In this document: positions 56,197-64,000 of the stretch, piece after piece
How the letters are laid out: each line of letters opens with the position of its first letter
Position numbering within the stretch: the stretch's first letter is position 1
Source: Arachnopeziza araneosa
Lineage: Eukaryota > Ascomycota > Leotiomycetes > Helotiales > Arachnopezizaceae
Assembly: GCA_003988855.1 (NCBI GenBank)
Contig: QYAI01000048.1
Coordinates: 1 to 64,000, forward strand
Length of the DNA stretch: 64,000 nucleotides
Reading direction: 5' to 3'
Translations under genes and position numbers: made by a program
The notes under the pieces: generated by a model
What the model was told of the DNA's origin: nothing
Databases searched by the model: none
The model's input: only the letters and a program-made list of their open reading frames with translations

Positions 56197-59100
56197 ATGT
56201 CTTCAATTTTGAAGCGCAAGAGGGGTCCAGTGGAGTTCATGGATACTCCCAAAAGATCCAAATCCCTCAAAACGCAAAATGGAAATTCTCTTCAAAGACC
56301 GATTGAGAACGAGCCGGGGTGGGAAGCTTTCAACCCACCAGATCAATTGAGACATACAAATGAGATTAATGGGAATGGGGGAGATTCACATGCCAGATCA
56401 GGGTCACCAGAATCAATTCATTTTGAAGACCTTAAAAATCACGACTCGGAAAATTATGGACCAGATATTGCAGAGGCGGGGAACTCCAAAATACTGGATT
56501 TGGAGAAAGACAAGAAATTTAATTCGGAAGACAAGGTGGTAGAAACAAATTCTAAAGGAAATCGCTCTGCAAAGAAAGCTATTTTGAAAGCATTTGAAAA
56601 CAAAGAAAAGTCTTGGAAACTTTCACAACCGATCGGTGGACGAATGATAGATGCGGACCCAGTGTTCACATCAGATGAGAAGTAAATACCCATAAGCTGT
56701 GGTTCTCTAAATTAACCAATTGTCAGGTTTTTAATTATTGCAAGAAGAACAACGATTCAAGTCTATGCCACTTCAACATCACTCCTAACTCGATCAATAC
56801 CTTTAAGTCTCAAAATCGATCCCCAATACCAACCTCGAATCATTACACTCTATCTATCACCGACAACCCCAAATTTATTATGGGTAGCTTGTTCAGATGG
56901 CTCCATCTTCAGTGTAGATTGGGAAACTGGAGATGGTGCTGAGGCATATTGGACTATCTCTTCTACTGGAATTGTTCATATGACAGTAGCTGCTATGGGA
57001 ACTGCTCAACGAAAGAGAGACGTGGTCTTCACCACAGAAGTACGAAGAGATGGAGGGTTTCGAATTACAGCAAATGAACTCTATGGTCCAGAAAGCCCAT
57101 TTAAGACGGATGCGAGGACGATATACACGTCAAATGCAAGGATACATTTCCTACAATCTGTAAAGGAAGGTTCTGTTATTGTTGGAGCTTCTGAGAATCG
57201 GTTATTGGTTGGGAGACTCCGATCAACAGAATTTGGGACAATTGATAAGATCAGATATGAGTTCCGGAGTTTTGAGGTGAAAGACCCAATCAAGTCCTTA
57301 GATCTTCGTGTCTCCGAAAGATCTCATAGCAAGGATACCAAGAAGAATGTGATAAGCAAGGTACCTGTTGTTGATCTTGTCGTAGGAGATATCAAAGGTG
57401 TGATATTTGTGCACAATGATCTAGCAGGGAAACTATTCAGTCAAAAAGATGGTAATACTGGGCAAGGAATGAACCTCGTGCCACGAAAACTTCATTGGCA
57501 TAGAAAAGCTGTGCATACGGTCAAATGGTCCTTGGATGGTATGTAAATCGCTGTGAATCAACTTGTACTAACGTCTGCAGGTAATTATGTCATCTCTGGT
57601 GGTACTGAGACAGTTCTTGTACTCTGGCAACTCGAAACGGGAAAGCAAAAGTTCTTGCCTCATATGGCTGCTACGATTCAGAACCTAGCGGTGTCACCAA
57701 CGGGAACTTCATATGCTGTCCAACTGTCTGACAATTCGGCTATGATCTTATCTACAGCAGATTTGGAACCCGAGACAAATATAGCTGGCATTCAAGCTCC
57801 TGCAATTGAAGCAGAAGCACCAATTGAATATCTGATTCCGCGGATCAATGAGACAGCCTGGTCTGCTCCCCTAATCCAGCGGACTCCAGTAGTAATCAAC
57901 CCTAGTATCCCATCTCGATTGCTCTTGGCTGTAGGACAAGTCCAAGAAGTCAGACCACACTACCCATTGGTTCTAAGTAATCCTTTTCTACAAACATTCG
58001 ACCTTGGTACAAATCACAGTATTTCGAATCAAGCTCTGACACGGACAAATATTACCAACATAAATTCAGCTCCTAGTGCACATCGCCTTGTCGAGCCAAG
58101 GATTGTGCATATGAAGATATCTTACAATGGTCAATGGCTAGCCACAGTTGAGGAATGGATGCCTCCAAACCGAGATTTTCTGTTTCTAAATCACAGTGGA
58201 AAGGATGAGTCTCTAGAGCAGCAGTACAGATTGGAAGTGCTTCTAAAATTCTGGCAATGGAACAAAGACAATAATACGTGGGAGCTTGTATCAAGAATTG
58301 ATGCCCCACATCCCTTAAGCGACGGTGCAGGAAAAATCTTGGATCTTGTTGCAGACCCAAGTTCCTTGCGCTTTTCTACCATAGGAAGTGATGATACCGT
58401 GCGTACTTGGGGCACGAAATTGCGGAAACAAGATGGCATTGTTGTGAAAGGGAATCACGACAATGTTCTTGTAAACTGGCATTGTTTACATGCCATTAAC
58501 CTCGGTAAACCAGAACTACAGGATGAGAACCATAGCATATCCCCGCCGCTGAAAACTGGATGTGTTTCATTCTCCGAAGATGGTTCTATATTGGCGGCTG
58601 CTTGTGGAGGTAGAGATGGAATTTTAGACCTCATCGACCCTGAATCTGGGACCATTCGAACATCTCAAGCAGGTTTATTCGAAAACGAAATCTTCCGACT
58701 GGAATTCCTTGGTCCAGATCTGATTATCTTTTCAGATCGTCTGGTTGTTTTTGACCTCGTCACATACGAGACCAAACTTGCTTTTAAGCTCCAACGAGGC
58801 ACTCGATTCCTCTCCACAGAACAAAAGACGGAAATGTTTCACCTAGCGGTTGACCCATCAAGTCGGACCTTTGCAGTGGCATTACCCAGCTTCCATAACT
58901 TTGGAGAGTCTCTACTAGGAGCAAATTCTGAGCTTCTTATCTTTCATCAGGACCAGCTTGAGCTTCAACTTCGACAAGTCTTCTCTGGTCTCATTACTGC
59001 CTTGATACCAACTACTAGCTCAGAAGGCTATCTTATTCTCGACTCTTCGGCTGAAATCTATACCATTCTTCAAAAAGGCTCTCAAACCATCACGGCATTA

Positions 59101-59409
59101 GCACAGTCAACATCTGCTCTTGGCCTTGATTCAATGACTTCTCCTTCACCACAACCATCAGCTCTCATTTCCGCCGCCGACGAAATGGAAGAGATTGAAT
59201 TGGAAGAATATGAACCAATCACCCCAGATGGAACGCAAGACGGTCATGAAGATGAAGAAGATGATGAGTTCCCAGTGGTTACGCAGCAGCAATTATCAAA
59301 AGTATTTGACATTGGACCGGCATTTGCACTCCCACCATTAGAGGAGATGTTCTTCCAGGTTGCGGACTTGTTCGCAGGAAAGCCGCTACCCATAAGAACT
59401 GAGAAATAG
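56197..59409 (+). CDS. UTP17: U3 snoRNP/t-UTP WD-repeat protein (Utp17/Nan1/WDR75), 1041 aa, 3 exons
   Basis: Exons are 56197-56681, 56727-57538 and 57581-59409 (introns 45 and 42 bp). The start is MSSILKRKRGPVEFMDTPKR; the open frame upstream lacks an ATG. A basic, Ser/Asn-rich region of about 165 residues precedes the propellers. WD-type blades follow, for example LWVACSDGSIFSVDWETG, KAVHTVKWSLDGNYVISGGTETVLVLWQLETG, SLRFSTIGSDDTVRTWG and GCVSFSEDGSILAAACGG. The C-terminus is acidic and ends in a conserved-looking PVVTQQQLSKVFDIGPAFALPP and LFAGKPLP. The family is part of the t-UTP/UtpA group that binds nascent pre-rRNA in the nucleolus and promotes both Pol I transcription and 18S processing. 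Confidence 0.92.
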
Positions 59410-60659
59410 GCATATAGGTAATACTTCGTTCAGGGGCACTTTGCATAGCGGTTTGGAGTTTTCTCTAGCATTGGTGTTGAGGAAAAGCAAATGAAGTTTT
59501 ATGCCTGATCTCAGATCTTCAATGACAATTATACCATAACCAATCTCCATTCTTACATTCCAGACCACTGCCAAATTGAGACGTAAATGGCTAGATAAGA
59601 CTGATGTTCGGTAGTGTAAATTATCAAGCCCTCCATTTCACCTCAGTCCTCACGCATCCCGATCCTCGGCTCCGAGCAACCAGTAACCCAACCCCAACTA
59701 CCTAAAACAGCCTCGCTTGAACACCTGAACCTCATACCCTAAATAAGCGAGGCACTGTTTACATCTCTCACCTCACGCCCTTCAACGAGCAGCAAACCCG
59801 TTACTACGCGCAACTTACAAAGGCAAGGATACACACCAACCCTCCCATTCCCACGGTGCATTCGCTCTGCTGAACACACAAGCAGGCGTCTCCTCCTGCC
59901 GATTGAATAACGCTTATCAGACGCCTGGCGAACTGGTTTGGGATCAGCGGGGTACGTCGGTACCTGGAGGTGTTTTTCTTTTTCTCGTTTGGCGACGCAG
60001 CACAGCGCAGCGCATCTTGACGGGTTCCTGGCCGTCTGGCAGCTTTTCACGATTCGCCATTCGCTATTCGCCATTCGCTATTCGCCATTCTCAACTTTGC
60101 TTGGGTCTTTTGAGGATATCGTATCTCTACCTGTGGGTTTCACCTCATGTTCGAAAGTCCCATGGCACTCCGATGGGCGCATTTTGAGTTTCGATCAAGT
60201 AGAAGAATACTATACTCAGCTTCGCTCTTATTTCTATGAATTTATCATATCTCGTGGATATTGTGTGCGGAATAACTAAGCTTCATTATATCGAGTCACA
60301 TTTAACAGAAAGTGGCAAAGTTGGGACCAAGGCAGGAAGGAGGCACAGAAAGAACCAAAAGATATCACAATAATGTAGAGTAGCAAAACAATCAATTCTT
60401 TCTTACTTTCGTTCATGAATACAATAAGCAATAAACAACCAAGTATATAACTAAGCCATCCAACCAGCCCCAAGCAATACTGTTCTGCCGTTGTCTTTCA
60501 TCCCTCTACCCGCATTCGTTGCAGCCAAAACACAGGAGAACAAGGAAATCCATCATACAAGCAAAATTTCCTTCCATCGATTCATATGCACCATTTTCCT
60601 CGTCCCTGTTTGACAATTCATAGACACATAGACAGAAAGACTAGAGCAGGCTAGGAGAT
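59410..60659. other. Intergenic with a heptamer repeat
   Basis: No supportable gene between UTP17 and the HMG-box gene, which converge here. Confidence 0.55.
60052..60093. repeat. Heptamer tandem repeat
   Basis: ATTCGCC and ATTCGCT alternate for about six units, giving a 14 bp higher period. The last unit is degenerate. Confidence 0.85.
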
Positions 60660-62053
60660 CTAAGCCTCACCCTTCGCCTTCTTCTTTCTTGGCTTGGGGA
60701 TATTCTTTGGCGTCTCAACAGCCAATTCTTCCTTCTCTGTGCTAGCAACTACCTCTTCAGCTCCCTTCTTGCTAGCCCTCTTTCTCTTCTTGTCAGGACT
60801 CTTTTCTTTCTCCTTTTCAGCAGCAGCAGCGGCCTTGGGAGGAACAATACTGCTTGAGCTTGGTGGTGGAGGAGCAGCTGCTTCGGCCTCCTCAGCTGCT
60901 TTGGAGGTCTTGGATTTACGGCTACTCTTGGCTTTGGGAGTCTTGGGTGGTGGAGTAGGTTCCTTCTCTGGTTCACCTTCGGCATCTTCATCATTGAGAG
61001 CCGCAGCTGAGGATTCGCCTACTAATTGGGCGTCGGCAGTGTTGTCATTAGAGATATTGTGCTCATCAGCATAAGCGGCAGCTTCAGTATCAGTCATGTC
61101 TTTGGCATTCTGATTTCCATGCTTGTAGCTATGCATACGAGCGTTGTAGAGCTTGAGGTTGTCTTTATAGGCATCCGTCCAGAGCTGGGTTGTTAGTCTA
61201 GAAGAGTAGAAGCTAGATCAGCATACCTGTTTATCTTCCTGGGCCATTGTACCCCAGCGTCTAGTACCTTCAGTACTGACAGCACCCTTAGGAACTTCCG
61301 GTCCAAGATCATTGGAGATGATTGGACGTGCAGTCTGCATGTAGAGGAAGAAAGGTGTGAGAGGTCTCTTTGGTGCATTGGGATCATGTTGTCTCTTCTT
61401 GCGATCCTTTTTATCTGTCGCAGGTTCAGCAGCAGTGACGGACTTTGCTGGACTTGGAGCGCGATTCAAATCTCCAAGAGAGAGGAGTGGGTTATCACCC
61501 AGCTTTGCCAAGACGGAATCAACATCGAGACCTGGAGCGTGTTCACCGAGAACCGCGTTGGTATGATTGATATAGGCAGACGAAAGAGTTCGAATGGCAT
61601 CTTGCAGAGTCGCGAGACCTTTGACAACCTTTTCCCATATTAGCGATTGTCGCGCGATATAAGAACTATCGAGGTGGATGGTAGAGTGCGGGGCAGTCAT
61701 TGTCGGCGACGCGAATGTAAACAATGGTCGCGCGTGTAGAACAAACGGTTCTCGACGTGATTATCGGGAAAGAGTGATGGCGACATGGTCGCGAGAAGGC
61801 GGGAAGAAAGCATTGATGACGAAGGAGACAATCAGGCAAATGGTTGTCGAGATGTGGGGGAGGGATGGGAGCGTGGTGGGCTGTGGATGAAGAGGCACCG
61901 TTGAAGATATCGATGCGCCGGTGGGCGGATGAGGAGGAATGAAGGAGATGGAATGAGTCTCACCGAGTCTCTTGTGCTCACGAAGCTGTCGACATCAATC
62001 AAGAGGGTTGCGCCCTCCTTGGGCTTCTCGTCGACCTTCTTTCCCTTGGCCAT
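60660..62053 (-). CDS. HMG-box protein, 338 aa, 3 exons
   Basis: Exons are 62053-61964, 61628-61227 and 61184-60660. Intron 1 is 335 bp, long for this window; intron 2 is 42 bp. MAKGKKVDEKPKEG starts the protein, VDSFVSTRDSVVKGLATLQDAI crosses intron 1 and gives a helical N-terminal module with SAYINHTNAVLG. A single HMG box lies at about residues 118-190 (DPNAPKRPLTPFFLYMQ, then RRWGTMAQEDKQLWTDAYKDN across intron 2). The rest is Ala/Lys/Glu-rich with nuclear-localisation clusters (KKRKRASKKG, KPRKKKAKGEA). HMG boxes bend DNA in chromatin. The layout resembles fungal Nhp10-like proteins of INO80, but that is not certain. Confidence 0.9.
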
Positions 62054-63175
62054 TGTGATGATTTTGGGGTTGGTGGGTGTTTTAGTGATGGATCACTGGA
62101 GATTGGGGCTTGGTGAAGGAGGATTGAAGGGATTTTAGAAGAGACAGCGACGGGGCAGCCTCTAAAATATAGGTGTTCTGCACCAGCTGGGCGAAGCTAC
62201 CACCACCCAAGCGAGCACCAGGAACACCAAAATGACCTGACGCTCAGAGGGACAGTGATGGGAAGGGGTGGCGTGGTGTGGCATGGCATCAATTGCGCCT
62301 TTTGCAGGTGGCCATGCCTTTCGGCATCACTCGAGTTGAGCACTGATTTCCTCCTGAATGCGTCGTCGTCGCATTCTCTGTTGCGGGAGTCTTCATCGCT
62401 GCAGGCAGGCCGCAAAACCCTGTGGTGGTGGCATCACCAACACCCACCCACCACCAGCCTCCCATCGGGTCCGCAGGGGAGGTTGGCGCTGTCAACCTGG
62501 GCTCGCCCACCTCTGTCCACTGTGTCACGGGTCCTCCGACGCTTCCGCGCGACGATGGACAGCCTGCCTGGAGTTGCACACCAGGATCTGGAGGCATATA
62601 GGCTGAGGGTGGGCAAGATGCTCTAACCACGTCCTGCGGACCCTATCAAGGATAGAATGGCGCCAGAATTGATCCCAGAGCACCCGCAACTCGCCCACAG
62701 AGCGACGTTGAAGCTCCCAAATAACCCCACCAGCGGGTCAGAATAGCGGTCGGTTGCCGACAGCGGCTATTGTAGATAATCAAACTCCCTCCTTCACACA
62801 CCACCACATCGTGTTGCGGATGACGGTCGGCTTGCTGTGCCCTCCCAGCGACAATGGCTCACGATCAACGCGTCTTTGGAGAACTAAAAAACATACCAAT
62901 TCGTATCCGCGTGCATGTTTGCCCAGCGGCCGACACCGTCACCGCAACCATCATAACACGACAAGTCTTTCCAGGTCACCTCCAACGCCGTCGGAAACGA
63001 GCTCTCCCTTCTCTGCTGCCATTCTCAGTTATGACTGGCCCAAATCGCAGTGTATCACCCTTGGCAGCCTGCATTTGCTGACGCGAATCAGCTTGGCACA
63101 GCTATTTGACCCCACTAACTTTTCTCTCCCTCCAAAACGCAACAGTCTCCCTTCGACAGCTCCAACATCGCAATC
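62054..63175. other. Divergent interval between the HMG-box gene and het-C
   Basis: 1.1 kb with CT-rich patches and several overlapping short frames (62255-62626, 62754-63194), none with family features. It holds the promoters of both flanking genes. Confidence 0.5.
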
Positions 63176-64000
63176 ATGTCGTTCAGCATTCTGACCGTAG
63201 TCCTGACTATTGCGATTCTTCTCCTTCTAGCTCATCCAGCGCATGCCTTCGGAGCGGGTAATATTGCATCCATCGCAAGGATTGAGGGGACAAATTGTCA
63301 GTACCCCACCATCTAAGCTTCAAGCAGCTGCTAATCATAACATAGGGCGCCATGGAGATATCGAAGATACCCTCCTCACCTTGTTCATGTCTAGAGCTGC
63401 AGGTGGCAAAAAGTTTGACAAGATGAACGTTGCCCGTGTTTACTTTGGAAACTGGCTGCGAGATTACTGTAAGCCCACTGACACTGTAGGTGCTTAGCTA
63501 ACTCTTCCCAGCTCAAGCCATTGATGTTGGAACCGTCAAATACGTGTCTGCTGAAGCCATTCGGATTTTACTCTGGGTATTGGGTTTCATGACATTTGGA
63601 TACGGTACGTCATTAATTCTAAAGAAAATAATAACTAACTCTGGCCAGGAACCAAAGAATTCGAAGTTACAGCGGATCGACTAGGCTGCTATCGTCCAGA
63701 AGACCATATAGACAATCCGAAAGACTATGCAGACAACCTTGATGCTACACAATATGACCCCCGCCTCAGAGGTCCAGTTAATGAACGAGTTGAGTTGGCA
63801 ATCGATCCAAGAACAGGTTTAAAGAACTATATTGTAAGATTAACCAGCTCTATTTGCTACCTCTTCCCACCTAGCTGAACCCTATATGGGTTATCTTCTA
63901 TGTTACATAAACTAGGAAACATATCCACACCATCTTCAAGCAATGCTGATCAATATAGGCAAATGAGCAAGCCGGTATCATGACATCCGCTCTGCACGTC
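63176..64000 (+). CDS. het-C: HET-C heterokaryon incompatibility protein, 5' part only
   Basis: Exons are 63176-63296, 63346-63468, 63512-63604, 63649-63833 and from 63959 to the window edge; introns are 49, 43, 44 and 125 bp. MSFSILTVVLTIAILLLLAHPAHA is a signal peptide. The mature start FGAGNIASIARIEGTNWRHGD is the HET-C hallmark, followed by VARVYFGNWLRDYSQAIDVGT, IRILLWVLGFMTFGYGT, RLGCYRPEDHIDNPKDYADN and ELAIDPRTGLKNYI. The gene runs off the window after about 14 codons of exon 5, so the variable segment and glycine-rich tail are not seen. In Neurospora alleles of het-c set vegetative compatibility; orthologues in other fungi are conserved without always having that role. Confidence 0.95.

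Noticed and set aside
1..64000. CRISPR arrays, bacterial operons, complete transposons or LTR elements
   Set aside because: No spaced identical repeats, reverse transcriptase, transposase or terminal repeats were seen; the genome is eukaryotic.

Overview
The window looks like nuclear DNA of a filamentous ascomycete (Pezizomycotina). The grounds are the gene content (Rlm1-type MADS factor, Sfp1, HET-C, NACHT and ankyrin genes), many 41-50 bp introns with GTAAGT-like donors, and compact intergenic spacing. Moderate AT content and gene style suggest a Leotiomycete, possibly of the Botrytis/Sclerotinia group, but that is inference from style, not from a marker gene.

Layout. 0-11 kb is a decayed accessory region: a degenerate lysophospholipase relic, a tRNA-like Pol III element with a GC-rich hairpin, one intact gene of unknown function (2.4-4.5 kb), a probable F-box-like relic, an intron-containing tRNA-Asn and a broken ankyrin-repeat gene. 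11.6-13.5 kb carries an Rlm1/Mef2-type MADS-box factor, followed by about 3.3 kb with no gene that I can support. 16.8-25.8 kb is dense: TAF1 (TFIID), a D-serine dehydratase-like enzyme, ARP4 (chromatin remodelling) and a secreted type-B carboxylesterase. 26-33.6 kb is sparse: a possible structured RNA, an intronless LRR-protein kinase of bacterial-like architecture, a protein with hexapeptide repeats, and a doubtful small ORF. 33.6-46.3 kb holds conserved housekeeping genes: SFP1, RCF2, a kelch protein, DUS3, a BAP31/YET3-like ER protein and a DUF7918-like protein. 47.5-50.3 kb has a frameshifted and 5'-truncated NACHT gene and a small Cys-containing protein. 51.2-64 kb carries a six-exon conserved protein, RPB10 (four tiny exons, read here directly from the sequence), UTP17/NAN1, an HMG-box protein and the 5' part of het-C, cut by the window edge.

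How the genes fit together. A notable share serves transcription and ribosome production: TAF1, ARP4, RPB10, SFP1, UTP17 and DUS3. They are not an operon. Several are divergent pairs that share short promoters (RPB10/UTP17 191 bp; kelch/DUS3 about 500 bp; TAF1/D-serine dehydratase-like about 540 bp). The NACHT, ankyrin and het-C genes belong to families linked in fungi to non-self recognition, and the NACHT and ankyrin copies are broken.

Exon boundaries were read by hand from frame continuity, GT-AG sites and family resemblance. Every multi-exon model given closes in frame over its full length.
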